Assembly: GCA_946479285.1 (NCBI GenBank)
Contig: CAMLFH010000017.1
Location: 1 to 64,000, forward strand
DNA from: an uncultured Flavobacteriales bacterium
Lineage (GTDB): Bacteria > Bacteroidota > Bacteroidia > Flavobacteriales > Crocinitomicaceae
Direction: 5' to 3'
DNA length: 64,000 nucleotides
Shown here: one piece after another, positions 9,345 through 18,814 of the stretch
Numbering within the stretch: position 1 is the stretch's first letter
How the letters are laid out: each line of letters begins with the position of its first letter
Notes under the pieces: model-generated
Told to the model about the DNA's origin: nothing
What the model saw: only the letters and a program-made list of their open reading frames with translations
The model's database searches: none
Made by a program: the position numbers and the translations under genes

Positions 9345-9983
9345 TTATGGAGCAATGTAATAAGCCTTGAGCTTAATTCGCTTTTTACTGCAATGAATAA
9401 AGTGAAGCATATATTGCTCTCTTTCCTTTTGAACCAGCCCGATTCCTGAAACAAAGTGACTGTTAAACCTAACACTGCTATCTCCACACACATTAATCGG
9501 ATTTCCGTTCAAATAACTTCCTTCCATATAACTTTTCCTAGCCATTTTCGTTCCCAATAAGGTAGAAACCCATTCCTGTGGCCCAACGTAACTTACTTCT
9601 TTGTACGGTCCATAGAAATGCGTTGCGGTCAACATTGTAGTGTTGTTTACATAAGAATAGAGTATTTCTCCTAACTGATTAACGATGTAACCAGAGGAAT
9701 CCCTTTCAAAATGCTGAATAGGAGCAGATCCCATCTCCGTACCAACATACCAGTGATAAGTTTTTCCATTGATGGTCGAATCACCTTCCAAACGAATCGT
9801 ATCATTCGAGTACATGATTGATTCATTTCCTGATGCATTAACGTTATAACAATCGTAAACCCAATAAGAACCGGCTGTAGATACATAAACGTAATCTGAA
9901 GGAGTCGATGGAATACTTGGTTCTGCTTTTTTACAGGATACTAAAACCAAGGTTAAAATGATAAAGGCGGATATATTTTTCAT
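9345..9983 (-). CDS. Hypothetical lipoprotein
   Basis: A protein of 212 aa with a lipoprotein signal (MKNISAFIILTLVLVSCKKA, lipid-modified Cys17). The mature part is beta-rich and has no motif I recognise. It includes YWVYDCYNVNASG, then DTIRLEGDSTINGKTYHWY, a phrase often seen in Bacteroidota surface lipoproteins of unknown role. The ATG at 9983 is chosen because the longer in-frame ATG at 10061 would place 26 hydrophobic residues before the lipoprotein signal and abut bioF. It lies 78 bases downstream of bioF in the same direction, so it may or may not share the transcript. Confidence 0.7.
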   Translation of the reverse strand: MKNISAFIILTLVLVSCKKAEPSIPSTPSDYVYVSTAGSYWVYDCYNVNASGNESIMYSNDTIRLEGDSTINGKTYHWYVGTEMGSAPIQHFERDSSGYIVNQLGEILYSYVNNTTMLTATHFYGPYKEVSYVGPQEWVSTLLGTKMARKSYMEGSYLNGNPINVCGDSSVRFNSHFVSGIGLVQKEREQYMLHFIHCSKKRIKLKAYYIAP

Positions 9984-10061
9984 ATACAATTTTAAAGAAA
10001 AAAACGGGATATCAAAAACATAAGGACATATTGTAACCCCTTCTAAAAGAAAAATTACCAA

Positions 10062-11153
10062 TCAGTTCTTCAAGAAAGAGACCAACCGATCAATTTCTTC
10101 CCGGGTATTGAACGCATGGATACAAATCCGCAGTCGTTGCGAACCCGCCGGAACGGTTGGTGGTAAAATGGCTTTCACAGCAAAACCGGATTCCTGCAGA
10201 AGCTTTGCTTTTGATATACAGGATTCCAGGTTGGAGAATTCAATGACCTGGATCGGGGAATTTACTGAACTTAAAGCAGACCGAACTTTTTTCGAAAAAT
10301 GGGCAATATTTGCCTGCAATTGTTCCCGCAAAATTTCCGGTTTACTTTGTTCGATTTGATTTAGCAGATGCCCGTACATTGCTTCCGGAAGTGCGGTTGT
10401 ATAAATAAAAGAGCGGGCAAAATTGACCAGGTATTGCCGTACCTCATCGGAACAGCAAACAGCCGCTCCGTGTGCGCCATACGCTTTCCCAAATGTGAAT
10501 AAACGAATGAAAACAGAATCACTGATTCCTGCCAGGTCGCAAAGACCTTTTCCATTTTCGCCAAAAACTCCGCCGGAATGCGCTTCATCGACGATCAGTA
10601 AGGCGCCAAATTCTTTACACAGTTCATTTATTTCAACAAGAGGTGCAAGATCTCCGTCCATGCTGTAGAGCGATTCCACAGCAACGAAAATGGTTCCTTG
10701 TGCCGTCGCTGAAGCTATTGGCGACATGCGATGTGCTTTTTGAAGTTTCTTTCCCAGGTCTTCCACATCGTTGTGCCTGAATGAAAAGGAAGAGGCAAAA
10801 CTCAAACGAATTCCATCCCGAACGGAAGCGTGTACCAATTCATCGTAAATGATCGTATCTCCTTTTTGCGGAATGGATGAGAACAAACCAAGATTTGCAT
10901 CGTAACCCGAATTGAAGATTAAAGCCGTTTCCGATTGAAAATGACCTGCAACTTGCTTTTCCACTTCTTCTACCACTTTCGAATTCCCGGAAATCAAACG
11001 GGAACCGGTACTTCCGGTAATTTCAATCGACTGAGGAATTTTTGCAAGCCCCAAATAATCATTGGACCAGAAATCAATGTGGTGATCAAACGACAAAAGG
11101 GAGCGTAAACTCCCCTTCTCTATTCTATCTTGTAAATTGCGTTGAAACTTCAA
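10062..11153 (-). CDS. bioF: 8-amino-7-oxononanoate synthase (BioF-like)
   Basis: A 363-aa PLP-dependent alpha-oxoamine synthase. Motifs seen are NDYLGLA near the N-terminus, GSTGSRLISGN, DEAHSGGVFG (the aspartate that contacts the pyridine ring), and FTFGKAYGAHGA with Lys223 as the likely Schiff-base lysine. BioF joins pimeloyl-ACP/CoA and L-alanine to make KAPA, the first step of the biotin ring pathway. It lies 9 bases after bioB on the same strand, which supports bioF over the related Kbl or serine palmitoyltransferase enzymes. At 363 aa it is slightly shorter than the usual 380-390. Confidence 0.85.
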   Translation of the reverse strand: MKFQRNLQDRIEKGSLRSLLSFDHHIDFWSNDYLGLAKIPQSIEITGSTGSRLISGNSKVVEEVEKQVAGHFQSETALIFNSGYDANLGLFSSIPQKGDTIIYDELVHASVRDGIRLSFASSFSFRHNDVEDLGKKLQKAHRMSPIASATAQGTIFVAVESLYSMDGDLAPLVEINELCKEFGALLIVDEAHSGGVFGENGKGLCDLAGISDSVFIRLFTFGKAYGAHGAAVCCSDEVRQYLVNFARSFIYTTALPEAMYGHLLNQIEQSKPEILREQLQANIAHFSKKVRSALSSVNSPIQVIEFSNLESCISKAKLLQESGFAVKAILPPTVPAGSQRLRICIHAFNTREEIDRLVSFLKN

Positions 11154-11162
11154 ACCGCGGTT

Positions 11163-12257
11163 TTAAGAAACAGTCACTTTTCGCGGAACAAATCCCTGGG
11201 ATGCAATTTTGGCTTCAGCCAGTTCTTTTGCTCGCTGCGCTTCTTTTTCTTTTCTAGCCACGATGATTGGATCCGGTTTTGAAACCGGCTGCTCACCATC
11301 TGCAAATGCTTCTTTCGGGATCAGTCCCAAAATGGCAAACATTTCTTTATCCTCGTTGAACTCCGGATTTGGAGTCGTCAATAATTTATCTCCTGCGAAA
11401 ATAGATCCTGCTCCTGCCATGAAACACAAAGCCTGGCCTTCCATCGTCATTTTTGTTCTACCTGCCGACAAACGCACAACTGCTTCCGGGAAAGCGATAC
11501 GCGTAGTTGCGACCATTCGGATCATTTCCCATTGTTCGATCGGTTTTTGATCTTCCAACGGCGTTCCATCCACTGCAACCAATGCGTTAATCGGAATAGA
11601 TTCCGGTGGATTTTCCATTTCCATATAGCTCATCAATAAACCTACACGGTCTTCGATTGCTTCTCCCATCCCGATAATTCCCCCGGAACAAACCGTCAAA
11701 CCTGCTTTTTTCGCATTGTCAATAGTGTTCAAACGATCTTCGTATTCGCGGGTAGAAATAACATCTCCGTAAAATTCTTTCGAAGAATCCAGGTTGTGGT
11801 TGTAAGCAAACAAACCTGCATTTTTCAAACGGTGTGCCTGATCCTGGTTCATCATTCCAAGCGTCGCACAAACTTCCATTCCAAGATCGTTTACTGCTGC
11901 CACCATTTCGATCACATTGTCGAAATCCTTATTGTCACGCACTTCTCTCCACGCTGCTCCCATACACAAACGGGAAGAACCGTTCACCTGTGCATTTTTC
12001 GCCTGCTCAATCACTGATTCAACCGACATCAATTTATGTGCTTCTACATCCGTATGATAACGTGCTGCCTGCGGACAATATCCACAATCTTCCGGGCAGC
12101 CACCTGTTTTGATGCTCAACAAAGAAGACATCTGAACTTCTCTCGGGTTGTGAAACTGACGGTGAATCGTAGCTGCTTCGAAAACCAATTCCAACAAAGG
12201 TTTGTTGTACAATTCAAGTAAGCTTTCTTTCGTGTTGTATGCTGGGTTTACTTTCAT
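11163..12257 (-). CDS. bioB: Biotin synthase
   Basis: A 364-aa radical-SAM enzyme. The CxxxCxxC cluster motif is at Cys54, Cys58 and Cys61 (GGCPEDCGYCPQAA). Further BioB signatures are SSRLCMGAAWR, ICSGGI-type 'TVCSGGIIGMGE', and the C-terminal AGRTKM and 'CFMAGAGSIFAGDKLLTTPNPE'. It inserts sulfur into dethiobiotin to give biotin. It heads a bioB-bioF operon on the minus strand. Bases 12285-12278 read TATATTTG on the minus strand, a plausible -7 element about 20 bases before the ATG. No biotin-operator palindrome is recognised. Confidence 0.96.
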   Translation of the reverse strand: MKVNPAYNTKESLLELYNKPLLELVFEAATIHRQFHNPREVQMSSLLSIKTGGCPEDCGYCPQAARYHTDVEAHKLMSVESVIEQAKNAQVNGSSRLCMGAAWREVRDNKDFDNVIEMVAAVNDLGMEVCATLGMMNQDQAHRLKNAGLFAYNHNLDSSKEFYGDVISTREYEDRLNTIDNAKKAGLTVCSGGIIGMGEAIEDRVGLLMSYMEMENPPESIPINALVAVDGTPLEDQKPIEQWEMIRMVATTRIAFPEAVVRLSAGRTKMTMEGQALCFMAGAGSIFAGDKLLTTPNPEFNEDKEMFAILGLIPKEAFADGEQPVSKPDPIIVARKEKEAQRAKELAEAKIASQGFVPRKVTVS

Positions 12258-12369
12258 ATCTGAATTCTTATGGAGAACAAATATACAAAGTCTGCCGAAG
12301 GTGGCGCTTACTTGTGTTTTGAAATTATGAACAGGAAAGCATTATCTTTATCTACCTGAATATTCATTG

Positions 12370-12864
12370 ATGCATCAAGAAATAGCAAACATTCGAAAAT
12401 ACAAAGCTGCAGATCACTTAATCTGCATGGAAATCTTCAAAACCAATGTCCCGAAGTATTTTACGTTGGAAGAAGTTAATGAATTTGATAGCTTTTTAAC
12501 GAAACTGGGCGATCCGGAGGCTTTGGACAATCCAATTTACTATGTGATGGAATTGGAAAATAAACTCATTGGCTGCGGCGGATTTGGCGAAAAGGAAGGG
12601 ATTGATGGAACCGCTTGCATTACATTCGTTTGGGGAATGGTTGATCGTGCATCCCACAAAAAAGGATTTGGTGAACAGCTCCTGCAATTTCGCTTAGCTG
12701 AAATTCCCCTTCACTTTCCAAACAAACAAGTAATCCTGGATACTACCCAGTTTTCGTATACGTTTTTTGAAAAGTATGGATTCAAAACGGTAAAAATCAC
12801 TGAAAACTCTTACGGAGAAGGAATGCACCGGTATGATATGGTGTTAGAAGGTTCAAAAGGTTAA
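12370..12864 (+). CDS. GNAT family N-acetyltransferase
   Basis: A protein of 164 aa with the Gcn5-related acetyltransferase fold. A central strand (ACITFVWGMVDRASHKKGFGEQLLQF) carries the acetyl-CoA-binding motif A, in a degenerate form of Q/RxxGxG/A (KKGFGEQLL). The C-terminal part 'FSYTFFEKYGFKTVKITENSY' is the typical motif B region. The ATG at 12370 is preferred over the TTG directly before it. It stands alone between the divergent bioB and convergent ispF. The acetylated substrate is unknown. Confidence 0.75.
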   Translation: MHQEIANIRKYKAADHLICMEIFKTNVPKYFTLEEVNEFDSFLTKLGDPEALDNPIYYVMELENKLIGCGGFGEKEGIDGTACITFVWGMVDRASHKKGFGEQLLQFRLAEIPLHFPNKQVILDTTQFSYTFFEKYGFKTVKITENSYGEGMHRYDMVLEGSKG

Positions 12865-12961
12865 ACCTGTTCAAAGGGTTCAATGAATTGAAAATGGAGA
12901 ATGAAAAATTGAAAAGTGTTTAAACGAAATTTTGAACATTTGAACATTTGAACATTTGAAC
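12848..12961. repeat. TTGAAC-rich intergenic repeat with an 8-bp tandem array
   Basis: The gap between the GNAT gene and ispF is made of GTTCAA/TTGAAC words. It ends in a tandem array of TTTGAACA repeated three and most of a fourth time (12931-12961), which runs into the ispF stop codon. A similar TTGAAC-rich stretch occurs at 26990-27070. No gene is seen here. The words can pair as inverted copies and could act as a weak convergent terminator. Confidence 0.6.
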
Positions 12962-13440
12962 TATTGTTTCCCTACCAAACAAACCGCATAAGCTTTCACC
13001 GCTTCACCGGCACCAAAAGAATCTACTTTTTCGTGGGTTGTTGCTTTAATCGAAACACGATCAGTTTCCACTTCCAGGATTTCGGCTAAAATGGTTTGCA
13101 TCTCGGGAATGTGCGGATTGACCTTTGGATTTTCTAAAATGACCGTGGCATCGATATTGACTACGGAGAATTGTTTCTCTTTGATCAAAGCCATGACATT
13201 CTTCAGTAAAATTTTGGAATCGATTCCTTTGTACTGCGGATCGGTATCTGAGAAATGAAAACCGATGTCACGCAGGTTCAAAGCACCCAATAAGGCATCG
13301 CAAATGGCATGGATCAGCACGTCGGCATCTGAATGACCAATGGCACCAAATGAAGAAGGGAGCTTTAACCCTCCCAACCAAAATTCTCGTCCTTCTTCCA
13401 AACGATGAACATCTACTCCGAAACCAATTCGAATGTCCAT
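12961..13440 (-). CDS. ispF: 2-C-methyl-D-erythritol 2,4-cyclodiphosphate synthase
   Basis: A 159-aa protein, the usual IspF length. The metal-binding motif is at the N-terminus (GFGVDVH, Asp10 and His12). GHSDADVLIHAICDALLGA and DIGFHFSDTDPQYKG follow, and the C-terminal 'IKATTHEKVDSFGAGE' loop is conserved. It carries out the fifth step of the MEP isoprenoid pathway. Its start codon overlaps the stop of porV (TAATG at 13438-13442), so translation is probably coupled to porV even though the functions are unrelated. Confidence 0.96.
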   Translation of the reverse strand: MDIRIGFGVDVHRLEEGREFWLGGLKLPSSFGAIGHSDADVLIHAICDALLGALNLRDIGFHFSDTDPQYKGIDSKILLKNVMALIKEKQFSVVNIDATVILENPKVNPHIPEMQTILAEILEVETDRVSIKATTHEKVDSFGAGEAVKAYAVCLVGKQ

Positions 13441-14708
13441 TATTCAGGCTTAGTTTCTCCTTTATCTGCTTTTTCACCCAAAGTAAAACGAAGTGTAAAA
13501 CGCATCGTATTTGCCAATGGGTTATTTCGCTTCATTGCTGCTAAATAAGAAAAGTCAAAAGAGAAGATGTTGTATTTGAATCCAACACCCATTGTAAAGA
13601 ACTGACGCCCTCCTTTAGAGATATTCTCGTAGAAATAACCTCCGCGTACAGAGAAAATATCATTATACCAGTATTCCAATCCGGAACCGATCATGATCTC
13701 ACGCATTTCCTCTCCGAACTTGGATCCTTTTTTCACCTGGAAACTTCCGTCTTCATTAGCGACCGGATTTCCGTCATCGTCTTTAATAATTCTTCCCGGA
13801 GCATCGTAGAATGACTGAATCATCCCCGCAATTACACCTACATCGTTGCTTTTTCCTGAAATCAAGGTTGTTTCACCGTCTACTTTCGCATAAATAGCCG
13901 GAGTTGGGACCAATAACTTGGAAACATCCACACTCACGGTTAAACTGTTGTACTTATCGATCTTAGCGGTATAAGCGTTTCCAATTCTTAATGAAGTTGG
14001 CAGGAAATCTCTTCGCGCATTGGCAGAATATGCCACTTTGTTACCCACATTCGCAATAACAACTCCTAATGAATAAACTCCGTTAACACCAAACCAGTTG
14101 ATATCTTCATTTCTGTGAGCGTACGAGATGTCTGCAATACCTGCAATCGCTGCTTTTGTTTCAGTTCCGGCAGTTACCAAACCACCTGTTAAGTTGGAAT
14201 AAGCAAACTTTCCGTTGATCCCGATACTGTGTCTTTCTGCCAGTTTAAATGCATAAGACAAAGTCAATTCAAATTCATTCGGTTTAAACTCCCGGATGTA
14301 ATTCCCTCCCTGGTCTGTAAAAGTGATCTCTCCCAAAGAGAAATAACGCAAAGCACCACCAACAACATGTCTTTCACCAACTCTAGTAAAACCGGAAAGG
14401 TAAGAAAGGTGCATATCATTTGTCAATTGTCTCAACCAGGGTGTATAACTCACACCTATTTCTGATTTCGACTCAGCGAAATTAAGCATCGCTGTATTCC
14501 ACATAGTGGAAGAGGAATTCGGACTTAAAGCTGTCCCTGCATCGCCCATTGCTCCGGATCTTGAATCCGGGTTAATACCTAAAAAAGGCAATGCTGTGGT
14601 GATCGTATTTAATTGAATATCGTTTTGGTCAATCTTACCTCCATTCGCCTGGGAGAATGAAAAAGAACTAACAAAAAGCGTAAAAATCAGTAATTTATGA
14701 GACAACAT
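13440..14708 (-). CDS. porV: Type IX secretion system outer-membrane protein PorV (LptO)
   Basis: A 422-aa FadL-like outer-membrane beta-barrel with a signal peptide (about residues 1-20). The PorV signature after the signal reads 'TTALPFLGINPDSRSGAMGDAG', then SPNSSSTMWNTA. In the T9SS, PorV is the shuttle/adaptor that receives cargo from the translocon and delivers it to the PorU sortase. It lies directly after porU on the same strand (60-base gap) and overlaps ispF. Minus-strand bases 14741-14734 read TATTTTTG, so it may also have its own promoter. Confidence 0.93.
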   Translation of the reverse strand: MLSHKLLIFTLFVSSFSFSQANGGKIDQNDIQLNTITTALPFLGINPDSRSGAMGDAGTALSPNSSSTMWNTAMLNFAESKSEIGVSYTPWLRQLTNDMHLSYLSGFTRVGERHVVGGALRYFSLGEITFTDQGGNYIREFKPNEFELTLSYAFKLAERHSIGINGKFAYSNLTGGLVTAGTETKAAIAGIADISYAHRNEDINWFGVNGVYSLGVVIANVGNKVAYSANARRDFLPTSLRIGNAYTAKIDKYNSLTVSVDVSKLLVPTPAIYAKVDGETTLISGKSNDVGVIAGMIQSFYDAPGRIIKDDDGNPVANEDGSFQVKKGSKFGEEMREIMIGSGLEYWYNDIFSVRGGYFYENISKGGRQFFTMGVGFKYNIFSFDFSYLAAMKRNNPLANTMRFTLRFTLGEKADKGETKPE

Positions 14709-14768
14709 GTATCTATTTCAGTTTTATATGTGACAAAAATACGCAAAACTAGGACTTTTATTGTGCAA

Positions 14769-17700
14769 CTATCTTAAAAGAACCAATTTTTCCATTTTTT
14801 GAGCCTTCTTCCCATCAGGCATCGTAACTTTTAGTTGATAAACGTAAACTCCTTTAGCCAATTGATCTCCAAAATCATCTTTCCCGTCCCAGGTAATTCC
14901 TTCTACGCGAAATCCGTTGGTTGGTACTAGTTGATTGATGGTCTTAACCAGTCGACCTGAAACCGTATAAATATTGATTTGGGTTTCCAGGGAAGCACAG
15001 GATTGATTGTGCTCGTACATAAACATGGTATTTGTTGTAAACGGATTCGGATAGTTCAATACGTGATCCAGCTGCACATCCTGGTCTTCTGTTACAGTGA
15101 ATTCCAAACGAATGGTGCTTGAATTGTTATTGACATCCCAAACTTTTACATCTAAGGTGTGCGAACCTACAGCCAAGCTTCGAAGTGTGTATTGCAGTTT
15201 CCCGTTTTGGTAACTATCCAGGTTGGATTTGTAATATTCATTCAACACAATCGGACTTCCGGTATTTCCATCCAAAACAGCGGTGATATCGTGCCCAATC
15301 CCGTTTCCAACCGTATTGATCCCGAACTCATCATAAGCTTCTACGACCAGCAAAGGATTAGCACTGGCAATACTTCCGTTCACAAACGAATCGTCATTCA
15401 AATAGATCTTCAGTTCCGGACCCACATTATCTACCGGCGGATTCGGGTTGATTCCACCGACAATGAAAGTGGTATCCCAACCATCTGCATCAACGATCTT
15501 GTTATCTGCGTAATAACTGATTTTCCCTCTTCCATAATTGAAATCGATGTCTTTGGGAACGATAAATTCGAATTTAAAATCTCCGTTAGCAACTGTTGCG
15601 CGTCCTTTGTATAAAGCATTCTTTTGAGTAGTAAACTTTATAATCGGTGAGAAATCTGTTGGATTAGTAGCCACAGGATCATTCGCCAAAGTAGATACGA
15701 TTTTTGGCTTATCGAAGATCGTTGGCGAAAGAATACCATTGAAGGTAGTTAATTTGTTTCCGCTGTAATCTTCCAAATGTCCTACCACATGCATTTTTGT
15801 AAGGGCACGAACAGTATCAGCTCCATTTGAAATGGATACATGATTAATCGAATCGGTAACAATTCTCCATTTTGGCAGACAGATTTTTAAAGCAGGATCA
15901 CCAATTAAGTTGAAACATCTTCTATTGGAAGAATTTCCGGAAGAGTTTTTGGTACGGCGCATAATTTCACCGAATGTCAGCGGATCGAAATTTGCATCCC
16001 TTTCAATCACGTGAGAAAAGAAACTTGCAACCACCAGCGTATTGATTGAAATATAAACCGAACGGGTGGTTGTCATCAGGGCAATGGATCCTCCTTTCGG
16101 GTTCAGGGAAATCAATTCCCCGATAGATTCCCTGGAAGGGTCGTCAAACTTCGTAAATTCACAAGTCGATGTCACAAACAATCCCATTCTGTTGAGGTTT
16201 GTCCAGGCATTTGCCTGAGGAATGGTGATAAATCGTTCTTCTGCCGCACCCACTTCACCTCCGTGGCCGATGTAATTCGTGATCAAACTTCCACGTTCAA
16301 CACGGTCCGTAATTGCACTCAACACTTCCGGGTAGCGGTGTCCGCCGGTAGTTGAAACCTGCGTATAAGCATCCGAATAGATTTTTTCGCAATTCATCTC
16401 ATTGGCATCACCCTGCACCTGTTCAAACGCAGGTTCGGCATCATCAATAATAAATTTTCCACTATTCTGATCATCCGTAATATTCGTATACACCTGTCTC
16501 CAGTCGCCAAACATGTTTGCTGATTCTCCAATACAACAACTGTTCGGATCATCCGAAATGATTGGCGAATTGATTCCGTTTTTCATGTAGTGTTCAACCT
16601 TATCTACCTGCGTCTGTGCATGTGTTGCATTTGACACCAGCAAACGACCTACACCAAGATCCATTAAGTCATTATCTCCAATGGACTCATTATTGTCCAT
16701 GAAACCGAAATAATCGTCTGTCACCAAAGCAAAAACGTGATTCTCAGAATTCATATATTCATAAGTCGGGATCATGTAATTATTTCCCGGCACACGGCCT
16801 TTAGGATCGTACGTTGCATCACCGAACAAGCACAGGTACTTTGGCTGCAAAGCAGGATTCCCGCCCGCGCGATCGTAAAACATTTTCACAAATCGTCTGA
16901 TTGCCGTAGCATCCTGGTTTCCTGAAGAAAATTCGTTGTAAACCTGCTCCACATCTACCACAATTGTCGACAATCCATTCGCCTGGTGCAAATTTCCCAA
17001 ACGAAGTGCCTGGTTCATGAACTGCTTCGGACTCACAATGACATAATCAAACTGGCCCAAAGCATGTAAATCCTGGTTTTCCACATTTTTCACAAACTTG
17101 GGCTGTTCGTAGGTTTCATTGAATACAAAAAACTCTCTCAATGTATCCGTTGATTGTCTGAATGAAAAAGTAGTTCCGGCAAGTGTACCCTGAATAAGCT
17201 GAGGATTTGTCTTTGATGTAACATCCCATACGCGATGAGTCGCACTCATTCCTGACACATTAAACTGGCTCACATTTCCTGCAGCAACAGAATTCAGGTC
17301 GCGAAACAACATGGAATTTCCAAAGAATGTCAATCCTCTTCTTCCCACTACTTCAATAAAGTCCAGGTAAGCCCTGACCGAAGCATTTGAGCGCGTAAAG
17401 TTATAAACCAGATCAACCGGCGAAGAAGTTGGATTGACGGTAAAACTTTCGGTATCCCGGATATAATCTCCTCCAACACCTGACAAATCCAGGTTATTAA
17501 CCTGGGTTCCATTGTAATTCACCTGGAAGCTATTTACACCCGAGGCTCCGCTTCCATTATTTGCCACTGCATATTCCACCTGGAGCGGTGTTCCCGGATC
17601 CACATTCGGGATATTGAATTTGAATGTCTGATTCAGGTTTACATCAAAAGATTCACCATACCAGCGCTGCCCACCGGAAACAAGGTTCACAGATTCATTT

Positions 17701-18659
17701 TCGTGTATATCATAAAAAGTATAAGAATTGACTGTTTGGTTGGATGGCAAAGGTGATTCGGGCAGGTTTTGAATACGAAGCGGCAAATCTGCTGCATCGA
17801 TGTGAATAAAATAGGTATTCACCGCGCTGTAAATATGCTGACTTCTGTTGTAATTAGTTCCTGAAGTCCGATTCCATCTATTGGGGCCAGCTCCAAAAAA
17901 CAAGAAATACTCATCTTCCGTGAAAGCAGTATCGGTATTTCCCACGAACTGAATGGCATTTTTCTTCAAATCATCCGTAAAGACAGCATTATTCAATTCC
18001 GAAAGAATTCCATCTGCATTTCCATATAAATTGATTGTTTTCGGATCGATATTATCCACATCCAGTTTCATTACATCTTTGAAAAACGCTCTGTTCAATT
18101 GAAAAATTCCGTCATTCGGAACTGAAATTTTGTACCACGAACCGCTGTTAAGCACCGAATTCGATGCATATTTCAAATAATTCGAAGAACTAACAGCTCC
18201 GGAAGCAGTCAATCTTAATTTATAGGACACCACTTTCTGATATCCGGCACCCATTTTTATGTAAGGCATACATTTTGAGACAAGGAAACTTTCATTTCGT
18301 GACTTGGTTACTTTGGCCTGAATATCTGCAACTGTTGGGATTTGCTCTTTGATGGAATTCAGGTAATTGGTCTCATAAGACTCCACTTGCTGGGTCTGAA
18401 TATCCAGAACAGTTACCTGATAATTACCTGCTTTTGATTTCTGCTGAAATGAATGAATGGGTCTTTGTCCGTCGAAATCACCTCCCGCAATAACAGGAAC
18501 CACCGTTAGAACACCATTCAGTGTCAATTGTCGGGGCTGTTCCCATTGAATTTCAACAGAAACATCCTGAGCCACAGCCGAATGAGTTATTAAAAGTAAA
18601 AGGATAAGTTTGTAAAGGTTGTTAAAAATGTAACTTGCTTGTGTTTTGTCGTTTTTCAT
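14769..18659 (-). CDS. porU: Type IX secretion system sortase PorU
   Basis: A 1296-aa secreted protein with a gingipain-type (peptidase C25) domain in the middle. The catalytic pair is visible: His799 in NYIGHGGEVG and Cys833 in VTSTCEFTKFDDP. The C-terminus has the T9SS sorting-like Ig fold, 'NYPNPFTTNTMF' to 'GVYVYQLKVTMPDGKKA', ending KLVLLR. PorU cleaves the C-terminal signal of T9SS cargo and attaches it to A-LPS at the cell surface. The ATG at 18659 is chosen because it gives a proper signal peptide (hydrophobic KLILLLLITHSAVAQ); an ATG 33 bases upstream only adds residues. Minus-strand TACGTTTG at 18701-18694 is a possible -7 element. Confidence 0.94.
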   Translation of the reverse strand: MKNDKTQASYIFNNLYKLILLLLITHSAVAQDVSVEIQWEQPRQLTLNGVLTVVPVIAGGDFDGQRPIHSFQQKSKAGNYQVTVLDIQTQQVESYETNYLNSIKEQIPTVADIQAKVTKSRNESFLVSKCMPYIKMGAGYQKVVSYKLRLTASGAVSSSNYLKYASNSVLNSGSWYKISVPNDGIFQLNRAFFKDVMKLDVDNIDPKTINLYGNADGILSELNNAVFTDDLKKNAIQFVGNTDTAFTEDEYFLFFGAGPNRWNRTSGTNYNRSQHIYSAVNTYFIHIDAADLPLRIQNLPESPLPSNQTVNSYTFYDIHENESVNLVSGGQRWYGESFDVNLNQTFKFNIPNVDPGTPLQVEYAVANNGSGASGVNSFQVNYNGTQVNNLDLSGVGGDYIRDTESFTVNPTSSPVDLVYNFTRSNASVRAYLDFIEVVGRRGLTFFGNSMLFRDLNSVAAGNVSQFNVSGMSATHRVWDVTSKTNPQLIQGTLAGTTFSFRQSTDTLREFFVFNETYEQPKFVKNVENQDLHALGQFDYVIVSPKQFMNQALRLGNLHQANGLSTIVVDVEQVYNEFSSGNQDATAIRRFVKMFYDRAGGNPALQPKYLCLFGDATYDPKGRVPGNNYMIPTYEYMNSENHVFALVTDDYFGFMDNNESIGDNDLMDLGVGRLLVSNATHAQTQVDKVEHYMKNGINSPIISDDPNSCCIGESANMFGDWRQVYTNITDDQNSGKFIIDDAEPAFEQVQGDANEMNCEKIYSDAYTQVSTTGGHRYPEVLSAITDRVERGSLITNYIGHGGEVGAAEERFITIPQANAWTNLNRMGLFVTSTCEFTKFDDPSRESIGELISLNPKGGSIALMTTTRSVYISINTLVVASFFSHVIERDANFDPLTFGEIMRRTKNSSGNSSNRRCFNLIGDPALKICLPKWRIVTDSINHVSISNGADTVRALTKMHVVGHLEDYSGNKLTTFNGILSPTIFDKPKIVSTLANDPVATNPTDFSPIIKFTTQKNALYKGRATVANGDFKFEFIVPKDIDFNYGRGKISYYADNKIVDADGWDTTFIVGGINPNPPVDNVGPELKIYLNDDSFVNGSIASANPLLVVEAYDEFGINTVGNGIGHDITAVLDGNTGSPIVLNEYYKSNLDSYQNGKLQYTLRSLAVGSHTLDVKVWDVNNNSSTIRLEFTVTEDQDVQLDHVLNYPNPFTTNTMFMYEHNQSCASLETQINIYTVSGRLVKTINQLVPTNGFRVEGITWDGKDDFGDQLAKGVYVYQLKVTMPDGKKAQKMEKLVLLR

Positions 18660-18814
18660 AGCACAAAATTCGAAAACTTGATGAATGTTCAATCAAACGT
18701 ATGAATTCTTTTTTTATTTTTGTGTTTCGGCGATTTAGTTGTAACCATTGTATTTTTTTTTCGTAACATTGGCAAACCAATGCTACATATTAGCTTGAAA
18801 ATATTCTTAACCGA

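Noticed and set aside
12931..12961. CRISPR array from repeated TTTGAACA
   Set aside because: The unit is 8 bp with no spacers; it is a simple tandem repeat.
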